DNA of 64,000 nt from contig NZ_SRUU01000006.1 of the NCBI RefSeq assembly GCF_004791585.1, positions 186,001 to 250,000 of the forward strand. Reading direction: 5' to 3'. The stretch comes from Mesorhizobium sp. M1C.F.Ca.ET.210.01.1.1 (GTDB lineage: Bacteria; Pseudomonadota; Alphaproteobacteria; Rhizobiales; Rhizobiaceae). Shown piece by piece: positions 35,065-45,731 of the stretch. Position 1 is the first letter of the stretch. Each line of letters opens with the position of its first letter. The notes under the pieces were generated by a model that was not told the origin of the DNA, ran no database searches, and was given only the letters and a program-made list of their open reading frames with translations. Made by a program: the position numbers and the translations under genes.

Positions 35065-36903
35065 ATGGAAAACAACCGCAATTTCTTCATCACCATCGCA
35101 CTGTCGGTGCTGATCCTGACGCTGTGGCAGGTGTTCTACATGAACCCACGCATGGAGCAGCAGCGCGAGCAGGCCCGCATCGAGCAGCAGCGCGCCGAAG
35201 CGCAGAAGAAGGAAGCGGGCGGCACCGCCAATTCAGGCGCGGCCGGAACGCCGGCGCCGGCGCCGGCGGCCGGCAGCGTGCCCGGCGCGCCCGGCGGTGA
35301 AGCGGTGACGGCGGCCAGCCGCGACCAGGCCATTGCGGCGACCAAGCGCGTCAAGATCGACACGCCGAGCCTCGAGGGCTCGATCAACCTCACCGGCGCG
35401 CGCCTCGACGACCTGAAGCTCAAGCACTACACCGAGACCGTCGACAAGAACTCGCCCAAGATCGAGCTGCTCAACCCGTCGTCGCTGCCCAATGGCTATT
35501 TCGCTGAAATCGGCTTCGTCGGCAATGACGCGACCGGTAAGGTGCCGGGCGCGGACACGGTGTGGAGCGTAGAGGGCAGTCCGACGCTGACGCCGTCGTC
35601 GCCGGTGACGCTGACCTTTACCAACGACAAGGGCCTGACCTTCAAGCGCACCGTCTCGGTCGACAACGACTACATGTTCACGGTGTCCGACACGGTGCAG
35701 AATTCGGGAACCGCCGCCGTCTCGCTGTTCAACTACGGCCGCGTCACCCGCTTCGACAAGCCGGCCGTCGCCAGCACCTACGTGCTGCATGAGGGCCTGA
35801 TCGGTGTCACCGGCACGGAGGGGCTGGAGGAATACAAATACGCCTCGATCGAAAAGGAGAAGGAGTACAAGCCCGGCAAGTCGACCGACGGCTGGCTCGG
35901 CATCACCGACAAATACTGGGCGGTGACCCTTATCCCGACCGAGAAGCAGCCCTTCCAGCCGAAGTACTCCTATTTCGAGTTCAAGGACGGCCCCCACTCG
36001 CACAGCTATCAGTCCGACTTCCTGTCGGATGCCATCAGCGTCGGCCCCGGGCAGTCGACCACGATCGAGTCGGAGATATTCGCCGGCGCGAAGGAAGTCT
36101 CGACGATCAACGCCTATGCCAAGGACAGGCAAATCCGCCAGTTCGACCTGCTGATCGACTGGGGCTGGTTCTATTTCATCACCAAGCCGATGTTCTGGCT
36201 GATCGACACGCTCTACAAATTCTTCGGCAATTTCGGGCTGGCGATCCTGGCCACCACCGTCATCGTCAAGGCCATCTTCTTCCCTTTGGCCAACAAGTCC
36301 TACGCTTCGATGGCGAACATGAAGAAGGTGCAGCCGAAGATGCTGGAGATCCGCGAGAAATACGCGGACGACAAGATGAAGCAGCAGCAGGCGATGATGG
36401 AGCTCTACAAGACCGAGAAGATCAATCCGCTGGCCGGCTGCTGGCCGGTGGCGCTGCAGATTCCGGTCTTCTTCTCGCTCTACAAGGTGCTCTACATCAC
36501 CATCGAGATGCGGCATGCGCCGTTCTTCGGCTGGATCCACGACCTTGCGGCGCCCGATCCGACCTCGGTGTTCAACCTGTTCGGCCTGCTGCCTTTCGCG
36601 CCGCCGGCTTTCCTGCCGCATCTGGGCGCCTGGGCGGTGGTGATGGGCATCACCATGTTCCTGCAGATGCGCATGAACCCGGCGCCGCCGGACCCGACGC
36701 AGGCCGCGGTGTTCACCTGGATGCCGGTGATCTTCACCTTCATGATGGGCAGCTTCCCGGCCGGCCTCGTCATCTACTGGGCCTGGAACAACCTGCTTTC
36801 GATCCTGCAGCAAGGCGTGATCATGAAGCGCCAGGGCGCCAAGATCGAATTGTGGGACAATCTGGCGGCGATGTTCCGCAAGAAACCATCACCGGCAGAG
36901 TAG
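35065..36903 (+). CDS. yidC: Membrane protein insertase YidC
   Basis: 612 residues. An N-terminal anchor (residues 6-24), a Gln/Glu-rich and then Ala/Pro-rich linker, the large periplasmic beta-sandwich P1 domain of Gram-negative YidC (about 95-360), and the conserved five-helix insertase core (WFYFITKPMFWLIDTLYKFFGNFGLAILATTVIVKA onwards; NPLAGCWPVALQIPVFFSLYKVL; FTFMMGSFPAGLVIYWAWNNLLSILQQ). It inserts inner-membrane proteins with or without Sec. A terminator follows at 36931. Confidence 0.97.
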   Translation: MENNRNFFITIALSVLILTLWQVFYMNPRMEQQREQARIEQQRAEAQKKEAGGTANSGAAGTPAPAPAAGSVPGAPGGEAVTAASRDQAIAATKRVKIDTPSLEGSINLTGARLDDLKLKHYTETVDKNSPKIELLNPSSLPNGYFAEIGFVGNDATGKVPGADTVWSVEGSPTLTPSSPVTLTFTNDKGLTFKRTVSVDNDYMFTVSDTVQNSGTAAVSLFNYGRVTRFDKPAVASTYVLHEGLIGVTGTEGLEEYKYASIEKEKEYKPGKSTDGWLGITDKYWAVTLIPTEKQPFQPKYSYFEFKDGPHSHSYQSDFLSDAISVGPGQSTTIESEIFAGAKEVSTINAYAKDRQIRQFDLLIDWGWFYFITKPMFWLIDTLYKFFGNFGLAILATTVIVKAIFFPLANKSYASMANMKKVQPKMLEIREKYADDKMKQQQAMMELYKTEKINPLAGCWPVALQIPVFFSLYKVLYITIEMRHAPFFGWIHDLAAPDPTSVFNLFGLLPFAPPAFLPHLGAWAVVMGITMFLQMRMNPAPPDPTQAAVFTWMPVIFTFMMGSFPAGLVIYWAWNNLLSILQQGVIMKRQGAKIELWDNLAAMFRKKPSPAE

Positions 36904-36930
36904 CCGGCATCATGTCACCGAGAACGAGAA

Positions 36931-36953
36931 CCCCGGGCTTGCCCGGGGTTTTT
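36931..36953 (+). terminator. Rho-independent terminator after yidC
   Basis: CCCCGGGC, two-base loop, GCCCGGGG, then five Ts. An eight-base perfect GC stem; it ends the rpmH-rnpA-yidC transcript and separates it from the acetyltransferase gene. Confidence 0.9.
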
Positions 36954-37172
36954 CGTTGTCGCCTGAAACTCAGGCAGCGCATTCCTCGTGGATTCTTACA
37001 ATCCTGCCCATAACGCCGTGACGGCTTCCGGCGCAGCGCCGCCGGTGTTTGGGAGGTCGTGCGGCAGATCGGGGTCCCGCGCTGCCTCGCGGGATCCTGG
37101 TTGCGCGGGTAGACCGCACAGCCGCATGCCCATATAAGCTCCGCTGTCGCTGCAAGGCGGACGGAGCAGCCC

Positions 37173-37811
37173 ATGACCGGACCCAACCCCAACCTCAAGC
37201 ATCCCATAGCGATGCATCCGCGCGTCGGCTTCCTGAAGGGGCTGGTCAATGCGCCGAATATCGAGATCGGCGACTTCACCTATTACGACGATCCCGACGG
37301 TCCCGACAAATTTGCCGAGAAATGCGTGCTGCACCACTATCCCTTCATCGGCGACAGACTGATCATCGGCAAATTCTGCGCCATCGCCGAGGGCGCGCGC
37401 TTCATCATGAACGGCGCCAACCACGCGATGTCCGGCTTCTCGACCTATCCGTTCAACATCTTCGGCCATGGCTGGGAGGAAGGGTTCGACCCGCAGACCT
37501 GGTCGAAGGAGATTCGCGGCGACACGATCGTCGGCAATGACATCTGGATCGGCATGGACGCGGTGATCATGCCCGGCGTGAGGATCGGCCATGGCGCCAT
37601 CGTCGCGGCGAAATCGGTTGTCACGCACGACGTGCCGCCCTATGCGATCGTCGCCGGCAACGCGGCCAAGGTGGTGAAGATGCGCTTCGACGAGTTCACG
37701 GTGCGGCGGCTTTTGAAGGCGGCTTGGTGGGACTGGCCGGTCGACAAGATCAGCCGCAACCTCGACGCCATCCGCGGCGCCGACATTTCGAGGCTGGAGG
37801 CCGCGGTTTGA
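37173..37811 (+). CDS. CatB-related (Vat/xenobiotic) O-acetyltransferase
   Basis: 212 residues of the left-handed beta-helix xenobiotic acetyltransferase family. Signature pieces are [32 protein letters not shown] with the catalytic His in NGANHAMSG, and [50 protein letters not shown] for the coil region. Members acetylate streptogramins, chloramphenicol or polysaccharide hydroxyls with acetyl-CoA as trimers; the natural substrate here is unknown. It stands between yidC and engB, and its stop overlaps the engB TTG start. Confidence 0.9.
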   Translation: MTGPNPNLKHPIAMHPRVGFLKGLVNAPNIEIGDFTYYDDPDGPDKFAEKCVLHHYPFIGDRLIIGKFCAIAEGARFIMNGANHAMSGFSTYPFNIFGHGWEEGFDPQTWSKEIRGDTIVGNDIWIGMDAVIMPGVRIGHGAIVAAKSVVTHDVPPYAIVAGNAAKVVKMRFDEFTVRRLLKAAWWDWPVDKISRNLDAIRGADISRLEAAV

Positions 37812-38479
37812 ACACGCCGGACAGAACCACAAGCGAAACCGCGATAAGTCCGGAGCTGTTCACCCGGGCGTGGATCTTCATCCGCGGCGTGCCGTCGATG
37901 AAGTTCCTGCCGCCGGAAGGGCCGCCGGAGATCGCCTTTGCCGGCCGCTCCAATGTCGGCAAATCGTCGCTGATCAATGCGCTGGTCGGCCAGAAGGGCC
38001 TGGCGCGCACCTCGAACACGCCGGGACGCACGCAGGAGCTCAACTATTTCGTGCCGGACGGGTTCTCCGGCGAGGGCGCCGACCTGCCGCCGATGGCGCT
38101 GGTCGACATGCCGGGCTACGGCTACGCCAGCGCGCCGAAGGACAAGGTCGACGCCTGGACGAAGCTGATCTTCGAATATCTGCAGGGCCGGGTCACGCTG
38201 AAGCGCGTCTATGTGCTGATCGACGCCCGCCACGGCATCAAGGCCAAGGACGAGGAGGTGCTGTCGCTGCTCGACAAGGCGGCGGTCTCCTACCAGGTCG
38301 TGCTGACCAAGACCGACAAGATCAAAGCCGCCGGCGTGCCGAGGCTGATCGAGGAGACGCTGGGCAAGATCAAGAAGCGGCCGGCGGCGTTTCCGGCGGT
38401 TCTGGCGACGTCGTCGGAGAAGGCCGCCGGGCTCGACGAGCTGCGCGCGGCGATCACGCTGGTGGCGAACGGCGGCTGA
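37808..38479 (+). CDS. engB: Ribosome-biogenesis GTPase EngB/YihA/YsxC
   Basis: 223 residues from a TTG that overlaps the preceding stop (TTGA). GTPase motifs: G1 [10 protein letters not shown]3 DMPGYGYA, G4 TKTDK, and the family block [14 protein letters not shown]. EngB is needed for late large-subunit assembly and cell division. The start is inferred from the family ([18 protein letters not shown] lies a short distance in). A longer open frame exists but would overlap the acetyltransferase. Confidence 0.94.
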   Translation: MNTPDRTTSETAISPELFTRAWIFIRGVPSMKFLPPEGPPEIAFAGRSNVGKSSLINALVGQKGLARTSNTPGRTQELNYFVPDGFSGEGADLPPMALVDMPGYGYASAPKDKVDAWTKLIFEYLQGRVTLKRVYVLIDARHGIKAKDEEVLSLLDKAAVSYQVVLTKTDKIKAAGVPRLIEETLGKIKKRPAAFPAVLATSSEKAAGLDELRAAITLVANGG

Positions 38480-38548
38480 AGCAGCCTCGCGAGGCGCGTC
38501 GGAACCGACTCCGCAGGCAGGGCTGTCGCCCCGCCTGCCCGATCCACC

Positions 38549-41011
38549 TCAGTCCGTCTCGTCGCGTTCCGGCGTGTGGTCCCGGCGGCCGGCGAGGATC
38601 TCACGCTTGCCTACATGGTTGGGAGTGCCGACCAGGCCCTCCTTCTCCATGCGTTCGACGAGCGAGGCGGCACGGTTGTAGCCGATGCCGAGGCGGCGCT
38701 GGATGTAGGAGGTCGAGCATTTCTTGTCGCGCTTGACCACTTTGACGGCCTCTTCGTAGAGCGCGTCGCCATCCTCAGCGTCGATCGAGCCCTTGTCGAA
38801 GACCGGACCGGTGTCGGCCGCCTCTTCTTCCTCCTCCTCGTCGGCGGTGACCGTATCGAGATATTCCGGACGCCCTTGCGCCTTCAGATGGGCCACGACG
38901 TGCTCGACCTCGAGGTCTGAGACGAAGGGGCCATGCACGCGCGCAATGCGCCCGCCGCCGGCCATGTGCAGCATGTCGCCCTGGCCGAGCAGCTGCTCGG
39001 CGCCCTGCTCGCCAAGGATGGTGCGGCTGTCGATCTTGGACGTCACCTGGAAGGAGATACGGGTGGGGAAATTGGCCTTGATGGTGCCGGTAATGACGTC
39101 GACCGACGGGCGCTGCGTGGCCATGATCAGGTGGATGCCGGCGGCGCGGGCCATCTGCGCCAGCCGCTGGATCGCGCCTTCGATCTCCTTGCCGGCCACC
39201 ATCATCAGGTCGGCCATCTCGTCGACGATGATGACGATGTAGGGCATCGGCGCGAGGTCGATCTCCTGCTCCTCGAACAGTGGCTCGCCCGTGCCCTTCT
39301 CGAAGCCCGTCTGCACCTGCATGACCACGACCTCGCCCTTGTCGCGGGCGCTTGCAGCGCGCTGGTTGTAGCCGTCGATGTTGCGCACGCTAAGGCGCGC
39401 CATCTTGCGGTAGCGCTCCTCCATCTCGCGCACCGCCCATTTCAGCGCCGTGACCGCCTTCTTGGAATCGGTGACGACGGGCGTGAGCAGATGCGGGATG
39501 CCGTCATAGACGGACAGTTCCAGCATCTTGGGATCGACCATGATCAGGCGGCATTCTTCCGGCTTCATCCGGTAGAGCAGCGACAGAATCATGGTGTTGA
39601 TGGCGACCGACTTGCCGGAGCCGGTGGTGCCCGCGACCAGAAGGTGGGGCATCTTGGCCAATTCAGCGATGACCGGCTCGCCGCCGATCGTCTTGCCGAG
39701 GCCGAGCGCCAGCTTGCAGGACGTGTGGCGGAAGCCGGGCGATTCGATCAGCTCGCGGAAATAGACCGTCTCACGGGTTTCGTTGGGCAGCTCGATGCCG
39801 ATGACGTTGCGGCCCGGCACGACGGCGACGCGCGCCGAGATGGCCGACATAGAGCGGGCGATGTCGTCGGCCAGCCCGATGACGCGGCTGGATTTCACGC
39901 CCGGCGCCGGCTCGAACTCGTAGAGGGTGACGACCGGACCCGGTCGAACATGGATGATCTCGCCCTTGACGCCGAAATCCTCCAGCACACTCTCGAGCAG
40001 GTCGGCGTTCTGCTCCATCCGCTCCTGCGACATGTAGAAACCCTGGCCTTCCGGCGGCGTCTGCAGCAGGTCCTCGGAAGGAAGCGCGTAGCCGGCCGAG
40101 GCCGCCGGCGGCACGACCTTGCCGGCGACAGGCAGGGACGGCGCGGACCTCGTGGTACGGGCGCTCCTTGCATCGGAAACAGGCGCGGTGGCGGCGGCCT
40201 CGGGCGCTCGCTGTTCGATCTCCACCGGAGCGGGCCGGACGGCGGGCGCTCCTGCCGGCACCGTCACCGAGCCAGGGCCTTCGGCCGGACCATTCGAGCG
40301 CCATTCGATGACGCGGTAGAACGACGTTGCCTCGCCCATGGAGGCAGGGCGGGATTGGCTCGGCTGCAACGCCGGCGCGGGTGCGACGGCGGGCCGAGAC
40401 GGATCGTTCAGGCGTGCCCGCGCCAGGCGCTCGGCGAGCAAGGGCATGCTGAACTCGAAGAACGCATCGTCGGAAAGATAGGACCAGCGGAATTTCGGCG
40501 GCTGCGGCTGTTGCGCCGGAGTGGCTACCGCCAGCGGCGGTGCGGCGATGGCTTGCGGCGGTCTGGCCGGGTCAGTGGAGGCGGGAATTGCCCGGGCCGG
40601 ATTGGCCGGCTGGGGGGCCGGTGGCGCCGGGCGGATGGAATCACGCGGGGCCGCCACCTTGGCCGGCGCTTCGTCATCCGGCTGCGGCGCAGGCCGCTTG
40701 TCGGAATCCGGCGTTCGCGTGAAACGCACATTGGGCGCGAGGAAGAAATATCGCTGCCAGGCCGGATGGCCGAACTCGCCGCCGCCAGCCGGATCGAGCG
40801 GGACGGTGTTCGATTCGCCGCCAGCAGGGGCCCGCAGCGTGACGACCTGTCCCGTTCGCCCTTGCGGCGGCACGGCCGCTGCATAATCACGCGCGTCCTC
40901 CGGACGGCTATGATCGTCGTTGCCGTAGGCGGAAGCGCCGGAAGGAGTGGCTCGGGAAAAACGCATGGATGTCACACTCGAGATTCGTCGAACAAACGTG
41001 TCCCGAGACAT
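38549..41011 (-). CDS. ftsK: DNA translocase FtsK/SpoIIIE (soluble form)
   Basis: 820 residues. There is no N-terminal membrane domain; residues 1-300 are a low-complexity Pro/Ala linker. The motor follows: Walker [15 protein letters not shown] (about residue 462), Walker [13 protein letters not shown], and [52 protein letters not shown]. The C-terminal gamma domain ([21 protein letters not shown]) reads polar DNA sequences. It pumps chromosome termini at division. Rhizobiales commonly have two FtsK homologues; this type lacks the anchor. The start at 41011 is uncertain, 40966 being another option. Confidence 0.9.
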   Translation of the reverse strand: MSRDTFVRRISSVTSMRFSRATPSGASAYGNDDHSRPEDARDYAAAVPPQGRTGQVVTLRAPAGGESNTVPLDPAGGGEFGHPAWQRYFFLAPNVRFTRTPDSDKRPAPQPDDEAPAKVAAPRDSIRPAPPAPQPANPARAIPASTDPARPPQAIAAPPLAVATPAQQPQPPKFRWSYLSDDAFFEFSMPLLAERLARARLNDPSRPAVAPAPALQPSQSRPASMGEATSFYRVIEWRSNGPAEGPGSVTVPAGAPAVRPAPVEIEQRAPEAAATAPVSDARSARTTRSAPSLPVAGKVVPPAASAGYALPSEDLLQTPPEGQGFYMSQERMEQNADLLESVLEDFGVKGEIIHVRPGPVVTLYEFEPAPGVKSSRVIGLADDIARSMSAISARVAVVPGRNVIGIELPNETRETVYFRELIESPGFRHTSCKLALGLGKTIGGEPVIAELAKMPHLLVAGTTGSGKSVAINTMILSLLYRMKPEECRLIMVDPKMLELSVYDGIPHLLTPVVTDSKKAVTALKWAVREMEERYRKMARLSVRNIDGYNQRAASARDKGEVVVMQVQTGFEKGTGEPLFEEQEIDLAPMPYIVIIVDEMADLMMVAGKEIEGAIQRLAQMARAAGIHLIMATQRPSVDVITGTIKANFPTRISFQVTSKIDSRTILGEQGAEQLLGQGDMLHMAGGGRIARVHGPFVSDLEVEHVVAHLKAQGRPEYLDTVTADEEEEEEAADTGPVFDKGSIDAEDGDALYEEAVKVVKRDKKCSTSYIQRRLGIGYNRAASLVERMEKEGLVGTPNHVGKREILAGRRDHTPERDETD

Positions 41012-41183
41012 AGGAACCGATGGTTAACAAGCTCTTCCGAACGGCTCCGCGAAGATGCTGGTCGACGGTCGAGTTGAGCTGGAAGGAAGGGTGTCGAAAC
41101 AGCGTGGGCCGGTCATGACCCGCCGGCGTTGCGGCACTCTGCCGCGCGTCGCGATCCACCTGGGAACCGCGCCCGAGGGAAGG

Positions 41184-41882
41184 TCAGGCCGATTCCGACG
41201 CCCGCTCCTCGGCCGCAAGCTTCTCGGTGCCGTAGGCCTTCAGGAAGACGTTCACGCCGGAGCGGACGACATGCTCGATCTCGGCCTGGCTCGGCGCCTT
41301 GGTGCGATAGGAGAAGATGCACTGGCGGAAGAGACCGGCGAGGCACAGCTCGGTGAACTGATAGGCGGCCAGGTCGACATCGTCGATCTTCAGGAGGCCG
41401 CGTTCGACGGCTTCGTTGAGGAAGACCATGACCTTGTCGTGGCCGCGCTTCGGCCCACGCTCGTAGAAGCGGGCGCCGAGCTCGGGAATCCTGTCGGAGG
41501 CGCCAACCACCGTGCGCTGCGCCTGGATGACCTTGGCCGAGGTGATCTTGGCTGACAGCACCGTGCCGAACTTCACCAGCGTCTTGCGCAGGTCGTCGAA
41601 ATGGTCGAGCACCTCATACATGTTCTTGAAGATGGTGCCGCGCTCTTCCTCGATGAGGGCCTCGAACAGCTCTTCCTTGTTGGCGAAATAGACGTAGATC
41701 GTGCCCTTCGACACGCCGGCCTCGCGCGTGATGTCGTTCATCGACGCGGCCTCGAAACCCTTGTCTATGAAGACGCGGCGCGCGCCTTCGATGATCTGGG
41801 CCCGCTTGACCGGATCCTGCCCTGCCGCCGGACGGCCTTTGCGCAGGTCGAGCAGATCGCTATCCGCTGTCGTTTCGACCAT
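41184..41882 (-). CDS. TetR/AcrR repressor of the EmrAB-type pump
   Basis: 232 residues from the ATG at 41882 (a GTG three codons upstream is open). Helix-turn-helix IIEGARRVFIDKGFEAASMNDITREAGVSKGTIYVYFANKEELFEAL. C-terminal ligand domain of TetR_C type. It is divergent from the HlyD/EmrB genes, and two matching palindromes lie in the 134-base gap. This is the usual layout of a multidrug-pump repressor induced by its substrate. Confidence 0.9.
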   Translation of the reverse strand: MVETTADSDLLDLRKGRPAAGQDPVKRAQIIEGARRVFIDKGFEAASMNDITREAGVSKGTIYVYFANKEELFEALIEEERGTIFKNMYEVLDHFDDLRKTLVKFGTVLSAKITSAKVIQAQRTVVGASDRIPELGARFYERGPKRGHDKVMVFLNEAVERGLLKIDDVDLAAYQFTELCLAGLFRQCIFSYRTKAPSQAEIEHVVRSGVNVFLKAYGTEKLAAEERASESA

Positions 41883-41906
41883 TAAAGTCACACCTCACGA
41901 AATATT

Positions 41907-41988
41907 TCGAACCAAGCGGTTCGATTTGCACTTGATATGGGCCTCTTTACGCGCTATGTCAATCGCCAATTCGAACCGAACGGTTCAG
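41907..41988. promoter_or_regulatory. Two TetR operator candidates between tetR and emrA
   Basis: TCGAACC-AAGC-GGTTCGA at 41907-41924 (perfect arms) and TCGAACC-GAAC-GGTTCAG at 41971-41988 (one mismatch), 64 bases apart. One adjoins the repressor start and the other the pump start. Confidence 0.7.
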
Positions 41989-42016
41989 TCTGACTGACTT
42001 ACTCAGAGAGATTACC

Positions 42017-43201
42017 ATGTCCTCGAACGCGCCCGCCACCGCCGAAGTCCGTACGTTTCCCAACGCCAAGGTCCAGCCGTCGACCGAGGCCCCGGAAGTG
42101 CCTGTCCAGCCCGCTACCGTCGCGCCCGTCGAGGCGCCGGCCAAGAAGAAGCGCTCCCTGCGTTCGCTGCTTCTGCCGATCATCGGGCTCGGCCTGCTCG
42201 GCGCCGGTTCCTGGTATGGTTACAACTACTGGACCAGCGGCCGGTTCATGATCTCCACCGACGACGCCTATGTCCAGGCCGACATGTCGTTCGTGTCGCC
42301 AAAAATCTCCGGTTACGTGGATAAGGTCCTGGTCAGCGAGAATCAGAAGGTCAAGGCCGGCGATCCGCTGTTCGTCATCGACGACGGCGACTACAAAATA
42401 GCCGTTGCCCAGGCCGAGGCGCAGATCGCCACGCTGGCGAAGACGCTCGACCGCATCGACGCGCAGACCAAGGCGGCCCAAGCCTCGCTAGCGCAGGCCG
42501 AGGCGCAGAAGGTCGCCGACCAGGCCGCCGCCGACAATGCGGCGCGCGCGCAGGATCGCGCTGCGCAGCTTCTCAAGACCCATGTCGGCACGCAGGCGCA
42601 GCTCGACGACGCCCAGACGGCGCTCGACCAGGCGAAGGCAGCACTTGCCGGCGCCGACGCGCAGATCACCGCGGCGCAGGCCAATATCGGCGTGCTGGAA
42701 GCGCAGCGCGCGGAATCGGCGAGCACGCTCGCTTCGCTGCAGCTCACCCGCGACAAGGCCCAGCGCGACCTTTCCTTCACCGTGCTCAAGGCGCCCTATG
42801 ACGGCGTCGTCGGCAACCGGTCGGTCGAGCAGGGTGACCTCGTCAGCCCCGGCCAGAAGCTCGCCGTCGTCGTGCCGATGGACAAGCTCTACATCGTCGG
42901 CAACTTCAAGGAGACGCAGCTCGGCCGTCTGCTGCCCGGCGAGAAGGTCCATATCACGGTCGACGCCATCGACGGCCAGACCTTCGAGGGCACGGTTTCG
43001 TCGCTGGCGCCCGCCTCAGGCGCTGTGTTCTCGCTGCTGCCGCCGGAAAACGCCACCGGCAACTTCACCAAGGTCGTGCAGCGCGTGCCCGTGCGCATCG
43101 ACGTGCCGGCCGACGTGCTGAAGACCGGCAAGCTGCGCGCCGGCTTGAGCGTCATCGTCGCCGCCGACAGCCGTACCGCGCCCGCCGCGACGACGAACTA
43201 G
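42017..43201 (+). CDS. emrA: HlyD/EmrA-family membrane fusion protein
   Basis: 394 residues. Short cytoplasmic N-terminus, one transmembrane segment (about 55-77, LLLPIIGLGLLGAGSWYGYNYW), barrel-sandwich lipoyl halves (STDDAYVQADMSFVSPKISGYVDKVLVSENQKVKAGDPLFVID and LKAPYDGVVGNRSVEQGDLVSPGQKL) and a long Ala/Gln-rich coiled-coil hairpin (about 125-245). It joins an inner-membrane pump to an outer-membrane channel in drug efflux. The partner transporter follows after a dispersed repeat. Confidence 0.92.
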   Translation: MSSNAPATAEVRTFPNAKVQPSTEAPEVPVQPATVAPVEAPAKKKRSLRSLLLPIIGLGLLGAGSWYGYNYWTSGRFMISTDDAYVQADMSFVSPKISGYVDKVLVSENQKVKAGDPLFVIDDGDYKIAVAQAEAQIATLAKTLDRIDAQTKAAQASLAQAEAQKVADQAAADNAARAQDRAAQLLKTHVGTQAQLDDAQTALDQAKAALAGADAQITAAQANIGVLEAQRAESASTLASLQLTRDKAQRDLSFTVLKAPYDGVVGNRSVEQGDLVSPGQKLAVVVPMDKLYIVGNFKETQLGRLLPGEKVHITVDAIDGQTFEGTVSSLAPASGAVFSLLPPENATGNFTKVVQRVPVRIDVPADVLKTGKLRAGLSVIVAADSRTAPAATTN

Positions 43202-43256
43202 GCAGTTTGGGGGCGGCTCAGTGGCTACTGAGCGCTGAGTCGCCCGGCTTGCCAAG

Positions 43257-43318
43257 TATTTGTTTTGACGCAATTCCGGACGGAAAGCCGCCACGCACTT
43301 TTCCTGGAATTGCTCTAG
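43257..43318. repeat. Dispersed intergenic repeat C, copy 2
   Basis: Contains ACGCAATTCCGGACGGAAA and TTTTCCTGGAATTGCTC, matching 23613-23676 and, inverted, 53445. Here it lies between two genes of one operon, 13 bases before the emrB start, so it is transcribed and could affect the relative level of the pump. Confidence 0.75.
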
Positions 43319-43330
43319 GGAGGCCATGCC

Positions 43331-44935
43331 ATGGCAACCGCAACCATCACCGCAGGGTCCATGCCGGCACCGCCGGCCGCCGCCGCGCCCGCGGACCATA
43401 TGCCGGTGCGCCGCGTCATCGCCTTCCTGGCGATGGTGTTCGGCATGTTCATGGCGATCCTCGACATCCAGATCGTCTCGGCATCGCTGGCCGAGATCCA
43501 GGCGGGCCTCAGCGCCAGCTCAGACGAGATCCCGTGGGTGCAGACCGCCTACCTGATCGCCGAAGTGGTGATGATCCCGCTGTCGGGCTTCCTCAGCCGG
43601 ATGCTGTCGACGCGCGTGCTGTTCACGATCGCCGCCGCCGGCTTCACCGCGGCAAGCGCACTTGCCGCGACCGCCACCAACATCGACCAGATGATCGTCT
43701 ACCGCGCCATCCAGGGCTTTATCGGCGGCGGCATGATCCCGAGCGTGTTCGCGGCCGCCTTCACCATCTTCCCCCCGTCGCGGCGCGCCGTCGTCTCGCC
43801 GATGATCGGCCTGGTGGCGACGCTGGCGCCGACCATCGGACCGACGGTCGGCGGCTATATCAGCCATGCCATGTCCTGGCACTGGCTGTTCCTGGTCAAT
43901 GTCGTGCCGGGTATCCTGGTGACGACGGCCGCCTGGTCGCTGATCGATTTCGACAAGCCCAACCTCAAGCTGTTCTCGAAGTTCGACTGGTGGGGCCTCA
44001 TCGGCATGGCCGCCTTCCTCGGCTGCATGGAATATGTGCTGGAGGAAGGCCCGAACAACGACTGGCTGCAGGACCAGGCGGTGTTCATCTGCGCCATCAT
44101 CATGACCATCGGCGCGGCCGTGTTCTTCTGGCGCGTGTTCACCGCCGAGGAGCCGATCGTCGACCTTCGCGCCTTCAGCAATGTCAACTTCGCCTTCGGC
44201 TCGATGTTCTCCTTCGTCATCGGCATCGGCCTCTACGGGCTCACCTACCTTTATCCGGTGTTCCTGGGTCGCATCCGCGGCTACGATTCGATGATGATCG
44301 GCGAGGCGCTGTTCGTCAGCGGCCTGGCGATGTTCTTCACCGCGCCCATCTCCGGCATCCTGTCGCGCAAGATGGACCTCAGGCTGATGATGATGATCGG
44401 CTTCTTCGGCTTCGCCACCGGCACCTGGTGGATGACCCACCTGACCGCCGACTGGGATTTCTACGAGCTGCTCGTCCCGCAGATCCTGCGCGGCTGCTCG
44501 ATGATGCTGTGCATGGTGCCGATCAACAACATCGCGCTCGGCACGTTGCCGCCGGAACGGCTGAAGAATGCGTCCGGCCTGTTCAACCTGACCCGCAACC
44601 TCGGCGGCGCGGTCGGCCTGGCCATCATCAACACGGTGCTGATCGACCGCAACGCCTTCCACTACGCAAGGCTCTCCGAGCATGTCGAGTGGGGCAGCGA
44701 GGCGGCCCAGACCAAACTGCAGAACATGACGCTGAACTTCGAGCAGACCGCGGGTCTCGACGCCACCAGCGCCGCGATCTCGAAGCTGTCGGGCATGGTG
44801 CATCAGCAGGCGGCGCTGCTGTCCTTCATGGACGTCTTCTTCATGCTGACCGCGCTGTTCGCCACGCTCGGACTGTTCGTGCTGTTCATCAACAAGCCTG
44901 CCGATCAGGGCGGCGGTGGCGGCGGAGGCCATTGA
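43331..44935 (+). CDS. emrB: DHA2-family MFS multidrug transporter (EmrB)
   Basis: 534 residues with 14 transmembrane segments, the DHA2 pattern. Family motifs: AILDIQIVSASLAEIQAGL in helix 1, YLIAEVVMIPLSGFLSRMLSTR, and IQGFIGGGMIPSVFAAAF. The C-terminus is a Gly-rich tail. Proton-driven export through EmrA. GGGAGG precedes the ATG. Confidence 0.93.
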   Translation: MATATITAGSMPAPPAAAAPADHMPVRRVIAFLAMVFGMFMAILDIQIVSASLAEIQAGLSASSDEIPWVQTAYLIAEVVMIPLSGFLSRMLSTRVLFTIAAAGFTAASALAATATNIDQMIVYRAIQGFIGGGMIPSVFAAAFTIFPPSRRAVVSPMIGLVATLAPTIGPTVGGYISHAMSWHWLFLVNVVPGILVTTAAWSLIDFDKPNLKLFSKFDWWGLIGMAAFLGCMEYVLEEGPNNDWLQDQAVFICAIIMTIGAAVFFWRVFTAEEPIVDLRAFSNVNFAFGSMFSFVIGIGLYGLTYLYPVFLGRIRGYDSMMIGEALFVSGLAMFFTAPISGILSRKMDLRLMMMIGFFGFATGTWWMTHLTADWDFYELLVPQILRGCSMMLCMVPINNIALGTLPPERLKNASGLFNLTRNLGGAVGLAIINTVLIDRNAFHYARLSEHVEWGSEAAQTKLQNMTLNFEQTAGLDATSAAISKLSGMVHQQAALLSFMDVFFMLTALFATLGLFVLFINKPADQGGGGGGGH

Positions 44936-44970
44936 GGAGCCGGAACCCCCGCCTGGCGTCCTCAACGTGT

Positions 44971-45012
44971 GACCCCGGAAATCGGCGACGATTTCCGGGG
45001 TCATGTCTTTTT
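44971..45012. terminator. Bidirectional terminator between emrB and msrB
   Basis: GACCCCGGAAATCG, loop GCGA, exact complement, then a T-rich run. A 14-base perfect stem between two convergent genes. Confidence 0.85.
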
Positions 45013-45024
45013 AAGAGATCTGCG

Positions 45025-45528
45025 TCAGGCGGCGGCCGGCTTGAAGCTCAGCGCCACACCGTTGATGCAATGGCGCAGGCCGGTGGGCGGCGGGCCGTCG
45101 TCGAAGACGTGGCCGAGATGACCGCCGCAGCGGCGGCAATGCACCTCGGTGCGGGTCATGCCGAGCGAGCGGTCCTCGGTCTTGCCGATGGCGTTGGGAA
45201 TCTCCTGCCAGAAGCTCGGCCAGCCGGTGCCGGAATCGAACTTCGTTTCCGACGGATAGACCGGCAGGTCGCAGCCGGCACAGGCGAAAATTCCCTTGCG
45301 GTGCTCGTTGAGAAGCGGGCTGGTGCCTGGATATTCGGTGCCCTCCCTGCGCAGCACGTCGAAGGCGGCGTCCGACAGGATGGCATGCCATTCGGCGTCG
45401 GTCTTGACGACCTCGAAGGTCTCGGCGGCAAGCGCAGGCTTCGGTCCGCCCGTGCGCAACGCCACTCCGGTTCCGAGCGCCAAGGCGGTCGCGGCCGCGC
45501 CGCTCCAAAGAAAGTCGCGACGGTTCAT
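45025..45528 (-). CDS. msrB: Tat-exported methionine-R-sulfoxide reductase MsrB
   Basis: 167 residues. Twin-arginine signal MNRRDFLWSGAAATALALGTG, so this MsrB works in the periplasm. Zinc ligands CAGC and CRRCGGHLGHVF, substrate loop KFDSGTGWPSFW, and the catalytic Cys in RHCINGVALSF. The ATG at 45528 is chosen because AGGAG on that strand lies eight bases before it; an ATG two codons upstream is too close. Reduces methionine-R-sulfoxide in exported proteins. Next to the fasciclin gene and the sigma/anti-sigma pair in the same direction. Confidence 0.92.
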   Translation of the reverse strand: MNRRDFLWSGAAATALALGTGVALRTGGPKPALAAETFEVVKTDAEWHAILSDAAFDVLRREGTEYPGTSPLLNEHRKGIFACAGCDLPVYPSETKFDSGTGWPSFWQEIPNAIGKTEDRSLGMTRTEVHCRRCGGHLGHVFDDGPPPTGLRHCINGVALSFKPAAA

Positions 45529-45731
45529 CAGCATTTCTCCTATTTGCCAGATCCAGCGGCTCACGGGAAATCAAAAGGCCGCTGACGCCCCTCTTTGCGG
45601 TCGCTCCGCACCGAGCTTCGATGACGAAGCCACGGCGCGGAGCGGACGCTTGCCGATCGCGGAACACACAGACAAAGCCACGCGACCGGTCAGAAGGAAC
45701 TACTGCCTGTTCGTCGACAGCAGGCCTTTCG

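Noticed and set aside
36960..37170. Gene in the gap between yidC and the acetyltransferase.
   Set aside because: Only short frames without family features; a terminator and leader region explain the space.
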